A stretch of DNA of 64,000 bases from Fimbriimonadaceae bacterium (GTDB taxonomy: Bacteria > Armatimonadota > Fimbriimonadia > Fimbriimonadales > Fimbriimonadaceae), in the NCBI GenBank assembly GCA_019638675.1, contig JAHBTE010000001.1:2202605-2266604 (forward strand), written 5' to 3'. The notes beneath the pieces were generated by a model, which was not told the origin of the DNA, did not search any database, and saw only the letters and a list, made by a program, of their open reading frames with translations. The position numbers and the translations under genes are program-made. This document shows positions 1 through 9,456 of this stretch, piece after piece (position 1 is the stretch's first letter; every line of letters begins with the position of its first letter).

Positions 1-1204
1 ACCACGTGTAAACGCCAACGACTTCCTTCCGGCGCAGAAGGATGTTGGTACTGATCCAGCCTTCATGCCAATCCCACCCGGCTACGGTCGGTGGATAGAA
101 AATATCTTGGCCAGATTGACTGATTTGGTAAAAAACCCCGGCCGATTGATCCCAAACTGGCTTTGGAACTGGTTGGTCGAAATTCAAATCTTTCGGAAGA
201 TCCTTTTTGAACCGCTCGCCACAACGCATTGCTCGGGCGATTCCCAAAACGTAATCAGTTGGACTCTTGATGAGTTTGCGGTAACTCTTTTCCCCGTAAA
301 ACTCATCCATCTGTGCCATTTCTTTGAGGACGAGCTTAATTTCGCCATCCACATCCATGAGTCGTTTAGCTAGCCGATCAATCACAGATTTTTCTGGTTT
401 GGCGTAGGCAAAGAACTCCCACAGTTTTGTGCAGATGTATCGCGCAGTTTGCGGATGGTGGGCCAGTAAATCTAGAACGTCATCGCCATTTTCGACTTGT
501 TTGCCGAGCACCTGCTTTTTGCCTTTGATATTGATATCAGGCGCATAAATATAGAACACACCCGAAGTTCCGGCGACCATCATATTGCGGAGCCGCTCAT
601 CGTTTGTTTTGCCCATGCGCCAATAGACATCTATATGCGCCCAGCCAGTAAGGGCCCGAGAAATTTCTTTGATATCCTTTTCGCTGTAATTGCCTTCGCC
701 AAGAGTGTAAAGCTCCATTAGCTCGCGGGCGAAGTTTTCATTAGGCGTGACTTTGCTGAGTAGCTCAACGTTGAGTTGCCGCAAGACCGCCGGGCTCTTT
801 GCGAACCTTCCAAGAATGTCTTTGAATTTGCCAAGTGGATTTTCGCGGAGTCGTTCCAAATAGTCGTACATCGCCAAGCCGTGAGCAACATCTTCTTCAT
901 TTACTGCAAAGTGGTCGTGCCAGAAGAGCGCCATTTTCTCACGCAGTGGAGTTTCCGACATAACCATCTGGAGAGCCCACCAGATTCTAAATCTGTACCC
1001 TCCTGGCTCCGCTTCAGTTTTATCGTCTTTGAATGCGTAGTTCAAAGGGTGAAGGACATCGGTAGAAGATGAGATATCCAGCAACTTATCTATCGTGCCT
1101 CGTACTCCGAGCGGCACATAGATTTCCATCTCGGCTAAAGATGCGCCGAATCCAAACCTTCGCAAAAGGTGCCCTATTTTTTGCCGATCTGTCAGCCCCA
1201 CCAT
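1..1204 (-). CDS. DUF1800 family protein, C-terminus off the left edge
   Basis: Reading the minus strand from an ATG at 1204 gives an open frame of 401 codons with no stop before the window edge, so the 3' end is missing. Family signatures include an early HLLRRFGFGAS segment, WWALQMV, a MALFWHDHFA motif, ANENFARELMELYTLGEG-like text (here TPNENFARELMELYTLGEG) and ISRALTGW. These are hallmarks of DUF1800, a family of unknown function common in Planctomycetes and Armatimonadota and often encoded next to DUF1501 proteins; the downstream neighbour is not visible. No signal peptide is seen at the N-terminus. AGGTGA lies about 4 nt before the ATG, and a TTGCAG/TACACT promoter lies just upstream. 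Family assignment is firm; function is unknown. Confidence 0.85.
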   Translation of the reverse strand, partial: MVGLTDRQKIGHLLRRFGFGASLAEMEIYVPLGVRGTIDKLLDISSSTDVLHPLNYAFKDDKTEAEPGGYRFRIWWALQMVMSETPLREKMALFWHDHFAVNEEDVAHGLAMYDYLERLRENPLGKFKDILGRFAKSPAVLRQLNVELLSKVTPNENFARELMELYTLGEGNYSEKDIKEISRALTGWAHIDVYWRMGKTNDERLRNMMVAGTSGVFYIYAPDINIKGKKQVLGKQVENGDDVLDLLAHHPQTARYICTKLWEFFAYAKPEKSVIDRLAKRLMDVDGEIKLVLKEMAQMDEFYGEKSYRKLIKSPTDYVLGIARAMRCGERFKKDLPKDLNFDQPVPKPVWDQSAGVFYQISQSGQDIFYPPTVAGWDWHEGWISTNILLRRKEVVGVYTW

Positions 1205-1308
1205 ATCTTCACCTAGTGTAACTACGGATTGGCTAACTGCAAAGTCCCAACTAGAAAATATTGAGATAAAGGAATTTGCTCGCTGTATCCGTGCGTATAC
1301 TGGGCAAC
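1205..1308. promoter_or_regulatory. Divergent promoter region between the DUF1800 and BNR genes
   Basis: On the minus strand TTGCAG (1237-1242) and TACACT (1215-1220) are 16 nt apart, and the DUF1800 ATG follows 10 nt after the -10 box. On the plus strand TATACT (1296-1301) ends 7 nt before the BNR ATG at 1309, with no Shine-Dalgarno sequence in between and only a weak -35 (TTGCTC, 1276-1281). The plus-strand arrangement would give a leaderless or nearly leaderless mRNA. Assignments are by eye. Confidence 0.5.
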
Positions 1309-3969
1309 ATGGCCAAAAAGGCAGAGAGTTCCACGACATCCGCACCCAAGCGCACCCTCACCGAAAACGACCTCAAACGACTTCCCTGGCGATCCGTTGG
1401 CCCGGCGATCATGGGCGGTCGGATTTCCGATATGTGCTTTGCCCCCGGCGATACTAAAACGTTTTACGTTGGGTATGCAACCGGCGGCGTGTGGCGAACG
1501 AAAAACCATGGCACTACATTTGAACCGATTTTCGATAAAGAAGTCACTTCCGCCATCGGCGCGATCGCCGTTTGCGATGCACCTGCTGATTGGGAAGGCT
1601 GGGATAAAGAAACCAAGAAATCTGATCGCTTAGAAAAAGGCAAACAGAAAATTCTTTGGGTTGGTACGGGCGAAGGCAATGGTCGTAACTCAAGTTCTTG
1701 GGGCAACGGCGTTTACCGTTCTGTGAACTCTGGAAAATCTTGGGAGCATTGCGGACTTGCCGAGAGCCACGATATTCCCCGCCTGGTTGTAGATCCAAGA
1801 AATCCAGATATCTGCTACGTCGCGGCACTTGGTCACCTTTGGGGCACGAACGAAGAACGCGGGCTTTACAAAACGTCTGATGGCGGCAAAACCTGGGACA
1901 AGGTTCTTGGTATCGACAAAGAAACTGGCTGCTGCGACGTTGCCATTGATCCCAAAAACCCTGATACAGTTTACGCCGCGTTTTATGCCCGACTCCGTTC
2001 CGCTTACAGTTTTGTAAGCGGAGGTAAAAAAGGTGGAATTTTCAAGTCCACCGATGGCGGCAAAACCTGGAAACAACTCAAAAAAGGGTTGCCCATAAAT
2101 ACTGGTCGGATTGGGCTAGATATCTTTCTGGGCGACACTAAGAAACTTGTCGCAGTTGTTGAAGCGACCGATGGCGGCGCGAACTCGATTCGTGACGACC
2201 GCATGCGCGGCGGTGGAGTATTCCGATCCGACGACGGCGGCGAATCTTGGCGCAGATGCTCCCACCGCTCTCCAAGGGCTTTCTATTTCAGTAAGATCAA
2301 GTTTGATTCAGCAGACGACAACCGGATATATATGCTTGGATGGACGACCGAAGTCAGCGATGATGGCGGTGAAACGTTCCGGGGTGGTTGGGGAGACATT
2401 CTCCACGCCGACCACCACGCAATCATTGTTGACCCCAATGATCCAACCCACATCATCGTTGGAACCGACGGCGGTGCGTATCTAACCTTTGATAAAGGCG
2501 AAAACTGGGATTTTCTCAACACAATCGCGGTTGGACAGTTCTACAACATCAGCCTAGATAACAGCGAGCCTTACCGCATTATCGGTGGTTTGCAAGATAA
2601 CGGCACTTGGGTTTGGCCCAGCTCGGGAATCAGAGAGGTCGCGGAAGACAAAGCATGCCGCACTCCTGCCACTGGCCTAACCAATGGCGACATTGAATTT
2701 GTGAACTGGGGAGACGGGTTCCATGGCGATTTTGATGCGGATGACCCTAATGTCGTTTACGCGGAGTGGCAAGGTGGAAACCTCACTCGTGTCAACCTCA
2801 AAACAGGTGAGAAACGATGGTGCATTCCAGAAGCCCGAGAAGGCGAACCCAAGCACCGGTTTAACTGGAACGCTCCATTCTTCGTGAGCCAGCACAAACC
2901 AAACGCCATTTATTTGGGTGGAAACATGGTTTTCAAACTCACTGAGCAAGGTGACAAATGGGCAAAAATTAGCCCCGATCTCACCACGGCAGACGGCGCG
3001 AAAATGACCACAGCTGGTTCAAATGCCGAGAATTTCTGCACCGTTGTGAGCCTCAGTGAATCCCCTCTCAAAGCTGGTCTCTTATGGGCTGGTTCAGATG
3101 ATGGATTGATCCATGTCACAACCAACGATGGAAAGGACTGGGCGAATGTCACTCCCAAACAAGTGAATGGCTTGTATGTGAGTCGGCTCCACGCAAGTAG
3201 CCACAAAGAAGGTGGATGCTTTGCAAGTATTGATGGTCACCGATCAGATGATATGAAGCCATACATCTACGCCACGGATGACTTTGGAAAATCTTGGCGC
3301 GATATCACAGGCGACCTGCCGAAAACTCATAGCGTGATGGTCGTTCGTGATGATGACGCGAACCCCAACGTTCTCTACTGTGGAACCGAAAACGCAATCT
3401 ACGTGAGCATCAACGGTGGGGCAAATTGGGTGAAGATGCACGGTAAAGGTTTGCCGACCGTTCCGGTTTACGATATCAAGCAACATGCCCGTGATCGTGA
3501 CCTTGTTGCGGCAACTCACGGCCGATCAGTGTGGGTGCTGGATAACGGAAACTGGCTTGGCGAAGCAACGAACGATGTTCTTAGTAAAGCACTTCATCTG
3601 TTCTCACTCCGAGATGTTAAACCAGTTTGGAAGCTTGAATACAACGGACTCTGGTCGCATAAGATGTTCCGGGCTCCCAATGCGCCACGCGGTGTTTACA
3701 TTGACTATTGGGTGAATGAATACACGGGCGACGACGTCAGCATTTCCATCGAAAATGATAAGGGAGTTGTGATGAAAAAACTTTCGGGAAGCAATGCCCC
3801 TGGTTTCAACCGGTCTGTCTGGAACCTTGAACCAGATGAGTGGCACAAGCTTGCGGATAAGAGTGAAGAAATGATGATGAACAAGTTCTTTGCTCGCCCA
3901 GGCAAGTACAAGGTTAAACTTAAGATGGGCGATCATTCTGCGGAAGGTTCATTTAGCATTATTGAATAG
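1309..3969 (+). CDS. VPS10/BNR-repeat beta-propeller protein without signal peptide
   Basis: An 886-aa protein built from repeated Asp-box (BNR) motifs of the SxDxGxTW type: SDGGKTW, STDGGKTW, SDDGGESW, SDDGGETF, TTNDGKDW, ATDDFGKSW and SINGGANW. It also has the family signatures WRSVGPAIMGGRISD near the N-terminus and GGLQDNGTW in the middle. This architecture matches the sortilin/VPS10-like 'glycosyl hydrolase BNR' proteins, probably two stacked propellers; catalytic activity is unproven. An in-frame TTG at 1276 would add eleven residues, but ATG 1309 is better placed after TATACT. Oddly, neither start gives a signal peptide (MAKKAESSTTSAPKRTLTEND), unlike the two paralogues at 18801 and 49853. 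The last ~150 residues form a separate C-terminal domain. Confidence 0.85.
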   Translation: MAKKAESSTTSAPKRTLTENDLKRLPWRSVGPAIMGGRISDMCFAPGDTKTFYVGYATGGVWRTKNHGTTFEPIFDKEVTSAIGAIAVCDAPADWEGWDKETKKSDRLEKGKQKILWVGTGEGNGRNSSSWGNGVYRSVNSGKSWEHCGLAESHDIPRLVVDPRNPDICYVAALGHLWGTNEERGLYKTSDGGKTWDKVLGIDKETGCCDVAIDPKNPDTVYAAFYARLRSAYSFVSGGKKGGIFKSTDGGKTWKQLKKGLPINTGRIGLDIFLGDTKKLVAVVEATDGGANSIRDDRMRGGGVFRSDDGGESWRRCSHRSPRAFYFSKIKFDSADDNRIYMLGWTTEVSDDGGETFRGGWGDILHADHHAIIVDPNDPTHIIVGTDGGAYLTFDKGENWDFLNTIAVGQFYNISLDNSEPYRIIGGLQDNGTWVWPSSGIREVAEDKACRTPATGLTNGDIEFVNWGDGFHGDFDADDPNVVYAEWQGGNLTRVNLKTGEKRWCIPEAREGEPKHRFNWNAPFFVSQHKPNAIYLGGNMVFKLTEQGDKWAKISPDLTTADGAKMTTAGSNAENFCTVVSLSESPLKAGLLWAGSDDGLIHVTTNDGKDWANVTPKQVNGLYVSRLHASSHKEGGCFASIDGHRSDDMKPYIYATDDFGKSWRDITGDLPKTHSVMVVRDDDANPNVLYCGTENAIYVSINGGANWVKMHGKGLPTVPVYDIKQHARDRDLVAATHGRSVWVLDNGNWLGEATNDVLSKALHLFSLRDVKPVWKLEYNGLWSHKMFRAPNAPRGVYIDYWVNEYTGDDVSISIENDKGVVMKKLSGSNAPGFNRSVWNLEPDEWHKLADKSEEMMMNKFFARPGKYKVKLKMGDHSAEGSFSIIE

Positions 3970-3987
3970 CTCATTCTTTTTCTTCTC

Positions 3988-4027
3988 AAACTCCCTGTGC
4001 TCAGAATGATTTGAGTGCAGGGAGTTT
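3988..4027. terminator. Hairpin after the BNR gene, terminator-like without U-tract
   Basis: AAACTCCCTG (3988-3997) pairs with CAGGGAGTTT (4018-4027), and the stem extends inward as GCTCA/TGAGT-type pairs with two mismatches. No run of T follows on either strand, so it is at best a weak or Rho-assisted terminator, or an mRNA 3'-end stabiliser. Confidence 0.4.
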
Positions 4028-4084
4028 CAGCGATTCACCTATCCGACGGTTAACTTATCCCACGATCAGCCACAATAGTTGATG

Positions 4085-5500
4085 ATGCGAGTCGTGATGC
4101 TCTCTTGGGAATACCCGCCCCGAATTGTGGGAGGCATCAGTCCGCACGTCTATGAACTTTCCAAAAAACTCGCTGATCGTGGAGTGGAAGTTCACGTCGT
4201 TACGAAGTGCACTCCTCTTGCCCCCGATGAGGAAATTGAACCGTCTGGCGTTCATGTCCACCGAGTGCATTTGGAAAAAGAACCTGACAATTTCGTTCAC
4301 GAAATCCAGCTTCTCAACAAAGCCACCGACCTCCGTTGCCGCCAACTCTTAGAAGATTGGCGTGAGGAAGGAAAGCCAACCATCTTCCATGCCCACGATT
4401 GGCTTTCTCTCGATTCCGCACGGAGCTTAAAGTACGAGTACCAACTTCCGATGCTGGCAACCGTTCACGCCACTGAACAAGGGCGGAATAACGGAATCTT
4501 TAACGACCTTCAACGTTATATCCACGAATCTGAATATTGGCTGACCTATGAAGCTTGGCGGGTAATCGTCTGCACCGAATTCATGAAGGCAGAAGTCAAT
4601 CGCTACTTCAACTGCCCGACCGACAAAGTGGATGTGATCTACAACGGTGTGGATGCAGGCAAGTTTCGGTTTGACTGGACTGAAGAAGAACGTACGGCAT
4701 GGCGCGGAAAACTCGCCAACCCTGATGAAAAAATCGTGATGTATGTCGGGCGATTTGTCCGGGAAAAAGGCATCCATGTTCTGCTGAACGCCGCTTCGGT
4801 TGTACTGGCCAATGAACCAAAAACAAAGTTCGTCATTGTAGGTGGCGGCAACCGAGAACAACTTGAAAAGTTTGTGAACTGGTATGGACTCAAAGACAAA
4901 GTTCTGTTCACTGGGTTTATGGCAAACCGATCGCTTCATCAGCTTTATCGGTGCGCCGATGTTGCCGTCTTCCCTAGCCTTTACGAACCGTTTGGAATCG
5001 TTGCCCTTGAAGGCATGGCCGCCGGAGCCGCAGTTGTTGCGTCCGATGCAGGCGGACTCAAAGAGGTTGTTCTTCACGATGAAACCGGAACTTCTAGTTG
5101 GGCGGGTAATCCCGAATCGCTTGCTTGGGGAATCCTCCGAGTTTTGCGAAATCCTGAACTTGCCGCTGACCTCAAAGCCAAGGCCGACCAGCGATTGGAC
5201 ACAGATTTCGATTGGGGATTGATCGCCGATCAGACAATTACCGTCTATGATCGCATTTGGCAGGAATTTTTGACTTCCTACTGGGCAGAGCGAACCCTTT
5301 GGCCGATCTCTCCGGGCGCGAGAGAACGCGCTGAAATGCTCCGTGTGCGTGATAAAGCCAAGACCGGGGCGTATGTCGCTCGGCCAATGTCGAATGTAGC
5401 AGTGCCTGATGTGAAGCTCGACCCCGACGAAGCACTTGCGGCGGGCAAATCTGCTAAAGATGAAGAAGCTGAAGAGAACGAAGAGTTTTCCAACCGCTAA
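4085..5500 (+). CDS. GT4-family glycosyltransferase (glycogen-synthase-like)
   Basis: A GT-B fold retaining glycosyltransferase of about 471 aa. The N-terminal domain opens with MLSWEYPPRIVGGISPHVYEL, the nucleotide-sugar transferase signature with a Gly-rich loop, and has FHAHDWLS around residue 100. The C-terminal domain carries IYNGVD, YVGRFVREKG and the E-x7-E motif EPFGIVALE (about residues 301-309), which binds the donor. The closest recognisable group is the archaeal/bacterial GT4 glycogen-synthase or 1,4-alpha-glucan synthase-like enzymes; donor and acceptor cannot be read from sequence. ATGs at 4082 and 4085 are both possible; CACAAT at 4071-4076 lies 5-8 nt upstream and there is no Shine-Dalgarno sequence. 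An acidic tail ends the protein. Confidence 0.85.
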   Translation: MRVVMLSWEYPPRIVGGISPHVYELSKKLADRGVEVHVVTKCTPLAPDEEIEPSGVHVHRVHLEKEPDNFVHEIQLLNKATDLRCRQLLEDWREEGKPTIFHAHDWLSLDSARSLKYEYQLPMLATVHATEQGRNNGIFNDLQRYIHESEYWLTYEAWRVIVCTEFMKAEVNRYFNCPTDKVDVIYNGVDAGKFRFDWTEEERTAWRGKLANPDEKIVMYVGRFVREKGIHVLLNAASVVLANEPKTKFVIVGGGNREQLEKFVNWYGLKDKVLFTGFMANRSLHQLYRCADVAVFPSLYEPFGIVALEGMAAGAAVVASDAGGLKEVVLHDETGTSSWAGNPESLAWGILRVLRNPELAADLKAKADQRLDTDFDWGLIADQTITVYDRIWQEFLTSYWAERTLWPISPGARERAEMLRVRDKAKTGAYVARPMSNVAVPDVKLDPDEALAAGKSAKDEEAEENEEFSNR

Positions 5501-5552
5501 GGGGTAGGTCCTTGCAACAGTCATGAAGAATAAATCCTTAGAATAGAACGAC

Positions 5553-6044
5553 ATGGCTAACTTAGAAATCGCAACCGTAGGCGGTGGATGCTTTTGGGGG
5601 ATAGAAGACCTCTACCATAAGTTGCCTGGAGTCAAATCTGCAATCTCGGGCTATATGGGTGGGCATGTAGAAAACGTAACCTACCGCGAGGTCTGCACGG
5701 GACTGACAGGTCATGCGGAAGTCGTGCAAGTTACTTACGACCCTGAAGTGATCAGCTACCCTGAAATCCTTCACTACTTTTGGGAAATCCATAATCCGGT
5801 AACGCTCAACCGACAAGGGCCAGATATCGGTACTCAATACCGATCAGCCATCTTCACCCACTCACCGGAGCAGATGGAACAAGCAAAGGCGAGCAAAGAA
5901 TGGGCACAACAGTTTTTCCAGCATCCTATCGTCACTGAAATCACCGAGGCAAGTGCCTTTTATCCGGCTGAGGAATACCATCAAGAATATTTTTCGAAGA
6001 ATGGCGGGCACGGATGCCATATCCGACGACCAATCGGCAGATAA
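5553..6044 (+). CDS. msrA: Peptide-methionine (S)-S-oxide reductase
   Basis: A 163-aa enzyme that reduces methionine-S-sulfoxide in proteins, a cytoplasmic repair step after oxidative damage. The catalytic motif GGGCFWGIEDLY puts the nucleophilic Cys at position 13. Other MsrA landmarks follow: GYMGGHVENVTYREVCTGLTGHAE, the YFWEIHNPVTLNRQGPDIGTQYRSAIF stretch and the closing EEYHQEYFSKNGGHGCH, which contains a possible resolving Cys near the C-terminus. No MsrB domain is fused. It is monocistronic: TAGAAT at 5539-5544 sits 8 nt before the ATG and a strong terminator follows. Confidence 0.97.
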   Translation: MANLEIATVGGGCFWGIEDLYHKLPGVKSAISGYMGGHVENVTYREVCTGLTGHAEVVQVTYDPEVISYPEILHYFWEIHNPVTLNRQGPDIGTQYRSAIFTHSPEQMEQAKASKEWAQQFFQHPIVTEITEASAFYPAEEYHQEYFSKNGGHGCHIRRPIGR

Positions 6045-6077
6045 TTCTTGCTCGCTAATCGGCGCAATTGATAAAAG

Positions 6078-6104
6078 AAAACGGCACTAATCCTGCCGTT
6101 TTTT
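6078..6104 (+). terminator. Intrinsic terminator of msrA
   Basis: AAAACGGCA (6078-6086) pairs with TGCCGTTTT (6094-6102) around a 7-nt loop, and the arm runs into TTTTTT then CG. It separates msrA from the secretion operon. Confidence 0.85.
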
Positions 6105-6201
6105 CGTATCTACTTTGGGATAGACGTAGATTCAAAAGGACGTTTGGCTTTTTAGTGAACGGAATAGTCTCTTAACCGTCTCAACCAAAGTTGAATTATA
6201 G

Positions 6202-7770
6202 GTGCAATTGGTGGCGGTAACTCCTAACTCCTCGCAAGCGGCTGAACTTGGATTTAGCTATGTCAATCTCGAAGATGCGAAACCCAACGCAGAAGCGATT
6301 GACTTAGTGCCGCGCGAATTCGCCCTCAAGAACCAGGTTCTTCCAATTGAAACCAACAATGGTTCTGTTACTGTTGCTATTGGTTCTCTGAAAGGTCTAC
6401 CCGCGACCGATGACCTTGCTGTCTTGATCGATAAGGAAGTCAAGGTTGTTCTCGCTGACCCTCAGTTCATCCGCGATATTCTTGAAAAGCGATTTTTGGA
6501 AGGGATGCTCAGTGACATCCCTGGTTCGGAAGAGGCAGTTATTGATGCGGAAGATGTCAGCGACCTCGCCGACCTTCAAAAGCTAGCTGGCGAAGCCGCA
6601 GTCGTGCAAATGGTGAACGTCATGTTTGCCCAAGCGGTTCGCGATGGCGTTAGTGATATCCACATCGAACCTTACGAAAAGGAACTCAAAGTTCGCTTCC
6701 GTATTGACGGGATTCTAAAAGAAGCAATGTCTCCAGCTCGCCGAATGCACGCGGCGTTGAGTTCCCGCCTCAAGATTCTTGCCGAGCTCAATATCGCCGA
6801 GCGGCGACTTCCTCAAGATGGTCGTATTAAGCTCACAGTTGGCGCGCGTCAGATTGACGTTCGTCTTTCCATTGTTCCAACCGTTCACGGTGAACGTGCG
6901 GTTATGCGGATTTTGGACAAAGGAACCGGGATGTTCACGCTTCCTGAACTCGGGATGCGGCAGGACACCTTTGCAATTTTTCGCAAGCTCATCAGCATTC
7001 CATACGGGATGATTCTAGTTACTGGTCCAACCGGTTCGGGTAAGTCCACCACACTTTACGCGGCTCTGCAAGAAATCTACACGCCAAAACTCAACATTCT
7101 TACTATCGAAGATCCCGTCGAATATCAAGTTGCGGGAATCGGCCAGATCCAAGTTCGGGCAAACATCGGTTTAACCTTTGCGAACGGCCTCCGTTCGATT
7201 GTCCGCCAAGACCCTGACGTCATTATGGTTGGTGAAATCCGCGACCATGAAACGGCGGAAATCGCTATTCACGCAGCTTTGACTGGTCACTTGGTTTTCA
7301 GCACGCTACACACAAACGATGCTCCAAGTGCGATCACCCGATTGCTTGACATGGGAGTTGAGCCTTACCTTGCCGCTTCTTCAATCGTCGGCGTTCTCGC
7401 TCAAAGACTCTTGCGTACCAACTGTATTCACTGCTCGGTTCCGCACGAAGAAAAACCCGAAATCCTAGCCGCTCTTGGTATTACCGAAGCTGACTACGAT
7501 CCGGCTAATCCTCCGTTCCGTGTTGGGCGGGGATGCGAGAAATGTGGCAACACTGGGTTCAAAGGACGTCGCGGGCTTTACGAACTCATGACGGTAGACG
7601 AAGAAGTTCGCCGCATGACGGTTGAACGCGCGCCGGCAAGTTCTATTAAAGATCACGCTTTAGCAGTTCAAAATATGCGAACTCTGCTTGGCGAAGGTCG
7701 CCTAGCGGTTCTTGAAGGCACAACTACAGCGGAAGAAGTTCTGCGGGTTTGCCAACGGGAGGACATCTAA
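6202..7770 (+). CDS. gspE: Type II secretion / type IV pilus assembly ATPase GspE (PilB-like)
   Basis: Hexameric cytoplasmic AAA-type ATPase that drives pseudopilus growth; about 520 aa. An N-terminal MshEN/GspE-N-like domain (residues ~1-100) is followed by the ATPase core: Walker A GPTGSGKSTT (near 275), the Asp box TIEDPVEY, Walker B DVIMVGEIRD and the His box GHLVFSTLHTND. The zinc-binding CxxC pairs (CIHC near 408, CEKC near 446) ahead of GRRGLYELM are typical of GspE/PilB rather than of the retraction ATPase PilT. The GTG at 6202 may not be the true start; an in-frame GTG at 6211 lies 6 nt after AGGTG. First gene of the operon, 3 nt before gspF. Confidence 0.95.
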   Translation: MQLVAVTPNSSQAAELGFSYVNLEDAKPNAEAIDLVPREFALKNQVLPIETNNGSVTVAIGSLKGLPATDDLAVLIDKEVKVVLADPQFIRDILEKRFLEGMLSDIPGSEEAVIDAEDVSDLADLQKLAGEAAVVQMVNVMFAQAVRDGVSDIHIEPYEKELKVRFRIDGILKEAMSPARRMHAALSSRLKILAELNIAERRLPQDGRIKLTVGARQIDVRLSIVPTVHGERAVMRILDKGTGMFTLPELGMRQDTFAIFRKLISIPYGMILVTGPTGSGKSTTLYAALQEIYTPKLNILTIEDPVEYQVAGIGQIQVRANIGLTFANGLRSIVRQDPDVIMVGEIRDHETAEIAIHAALTGHLVFSTLHTNDAPSAITRLLDMGVEPYLAASSIVGVLAQRLLRTNCIHCSVPHEEKPEILAALGITEADYDPANPPFRVGRGCEKCGNTGFKGRRGLYELMTVDEEVRRMTVERAPASSIKDHALAVQNMRTLLGEGRLAVLEGTTTAEEVLRVCQREDI

Positions 7771-7773
7771 CCT

Positions 7774-8997
7774 TTGCCAACCTACGCATACTCTGCGGTT
7801 GAGCCATCCGGTCGCAAACGCAATGGCGTACTTGAAGCTCCTAGCGAAGCGGCGGCAGTTTCTGCGTTAGCGAACGAAGGCAAATTCTTGCTCGAAATTC
7901 ATGAGCAAGCGACTGCGGCGGCAGTTCAACGCTCAAGCGATGGCGAGAAAAAGCGTAACAAATCGAATCGGGCTGACTTGGCTCTTTTTACTCGGCGACT
8001 TGCCGACCTCAGTAGTTCCGGATTACCGCTAGACCGGGTTCTCCAAGTTCTTTCCGAACAAACCGAAGCTCTCCCACTTGCCCACGCGGCTGAAGCGGCT
8101 CTTGAAGAAGTCCGGGGAGGTATGGCAATCAGCGATGCCCTTGCCATGCAAGGAAACAAACTCTTCCCTGAGGTTTACGTTCAAACCTTACGATCTGGTG
8201 AGGCTAGCGGACAGTTTGCAGATGCGGCGGAGCGAATGGCTGATCTGCTTGAAAACGAAGTTGCTCGCCGTAGTCTAGTTATTTCCGCGATGATTTATCC
8301 GGCGGTTTTGACTGGCGTAGCCATTCTCGTTATTGTTGCTTTGCTTACATTTGTTTTCCCTAAACTCGCAGTTGTTTTCGATGGCCTCGGTGATTCATTG
8401 CCGGTAACCACCAAAATGTTGCTTGCATTTTCGGATGCGCTCACCAACAACGCAGTATTAATTATCGTTGCCATTATCGGTGCATTCTTTGGATACAAAG
8501 CGTGGGTGGCGACTCCTGCTGGTGCTCTTTCTCGCGATAGGATGCTTCTCAAACTCCCCTTGGCCGGATCGCTCATCAAGCGTGGAATTATCAGCCGTTA
8601 CTCACGCGTTCTAGGAAACCTGGTAAATGGTGGAGTTCCTATCTTGGAAGCTCTTGAACTCGCCGGAAAGGCTGCTGGTAACCGCGTTTTTTCGAATATA
8701 AGTGCGCAAGTGGTTTCCAATGTCCGCGAAGGTATCCCCATCGCCCAGGCCATGAAAGACACAGGTGAATTCCCTCCTGTCCTCACGCACATGGTTGCGA
8801 TTGGCGAAGAAACTGGCGACCTCCCCAAAATGCTCGGCCGGGTTTCCAACAGCCTCGACTTTGAAGTCGAACAGGGCCTCCGCCGACTTACATCTTCGCT
8901 CGAACCAATGATCCTTCTCTTTATGGGTGGATTCGTTGCCTTCGTCGTTCTCAGCGTTATGCTGCCAATTTTCCAAGCTCAGGAACTCGTCAAATGA
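7774..8997 (+). CDS. gspF: Type II secretion inner-membrane platform protein GspF
   Basis: A 407-aa polytopic protein that anchors the GspE ATPase and the growing pseudopilus. The opening MPTYAYSAVEPSGRKRNGVLEAPS and two T2SSF repeats (about 75-200 and 275-400) with LPLDRVLQVLSEQ and GGVPILEALELAGKAAGN are diagnostic. Three hydrophobic segments are visible, near 175-195, 220-240 and at the C-terminus (LLFMGGFVAFVVLSVMLPIF). Translation starts at a TTG, with GGGAGG located 11 nt upstream inside the end of gspE. It overlaps gspG by the ATGA tetranucleotide. Confidence 0.95.
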   Translation: MPTYAYSAVEPSGRKRNGVLEAPSEAAAVSALANEGKFLLEIHEQATAAAVQRSSDGEKKRNKSNRADLALFTRRLADLSSSGLPLDRVLQVLSEQTEALPLAHAAEAALEEVRGGMAISDALAMQGNKLFPEVYVQTLRSGEASGQFADAAERMADLLENEVARRSLVISAMIYPAVLTGVAILVIVALLTFVFPKLAVVFDGLGDSLPVTTKMLLAFSDALTNNAVLIIVAIIGAFFGYKAWVATPAGALSRDRMLLKLPLAGSLIKRGIISRYSRVLGNLVNGGVPILEALELAGKAAGNRVFSNISAQVVSNVREGIPIAQAMKDTGEFPPVLTHMVAIGEETGDLPKMLGRVSNSLDFEVEQGLRRLTSSLEPMILLFMGGFVAFVVLSVMLPIFQAQELVK

Positions 8998-9434
8998 TTA
9001 GTCGAACAAACCGAAAACTCAAAGCGTTTACGCTTATCGAACTCCTCGTCGTCATCATGATCATCGCGATCCTTGCGGCGATGATCGTGCCCCGTATCAT
9101 CAGCCGGCAAGCAGAAGCCAAGATCGGTGCGGCCCGTAGCGACCTTGTCAACTTGCGCAAGATGCTCGATACATACCGGCTGGACGTGGGTTACTACCCA
9201 ACCACCGATGAAGGGCTAGAAGCGCTCCGCACCCAACCTGCAGATGCAAACGGATGGAAGGGCCCTTACGTGACCAAGCCGATACCGCTTGATCCTTGGG
9301 GACGGGATTACATTTATGAATGGCCCGGTCCAGATGGAGACGATTCATTTGTTCTCCTCAGCTATGGTGCTGACGGCAACCCAGGTGGCGTTGAAGATAC
9401 CGAATCAGCTGACATTATCGAATCAGGCGAATAA
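8994..9434 (+). CDS. gspG: Major pseudopilin GspG
   Basis: A 146-aa prepilin. A short basic leader ends in [11 protein letters not shown], so cleavage is expected after Ala-11 and before Phe, with Glu+5 present, followed by the hydrophobic helix. The globular part has the GspG landmarks YYPTTDEGLEALR, GWKGPYV, PLDPWGRDYIYEWPG and LLSYGADGNPGG, which in GspG bind calcium. It builds the pseudopilus shaft. Note that the residue before the cleavage site is Ala, not the usual Gly. Overlaps gspF by 4 nt. No prepilin peptidase (GspO/PilD) is encoded in this window. Confidence 0.95.
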   Translation: MISRTNRKLKAFTLIELLVVIMIIAILAAMIVPRIISRQAEAKIGAARSDLVNLRKMLDTYRLDVGYYPTTDEGLEALRTQPADANGWKGPYVTKPIPLDPWGRDYIYEWPGPDGDDSFVLLSYGADGNPGGVEDTESADIIESGE

Positions 9435-9456
9435 GCAACTGACAGGAGACTGAGTA

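Noticed and set aside
4427-5554. 375-codon minus-strand open frame across the GT4 gene
   Set aside because: It is antisense to a well-conserved glycosyltransferase, has no motif or ribosome site, and its composition is what a shadow frame of this codon use produces.
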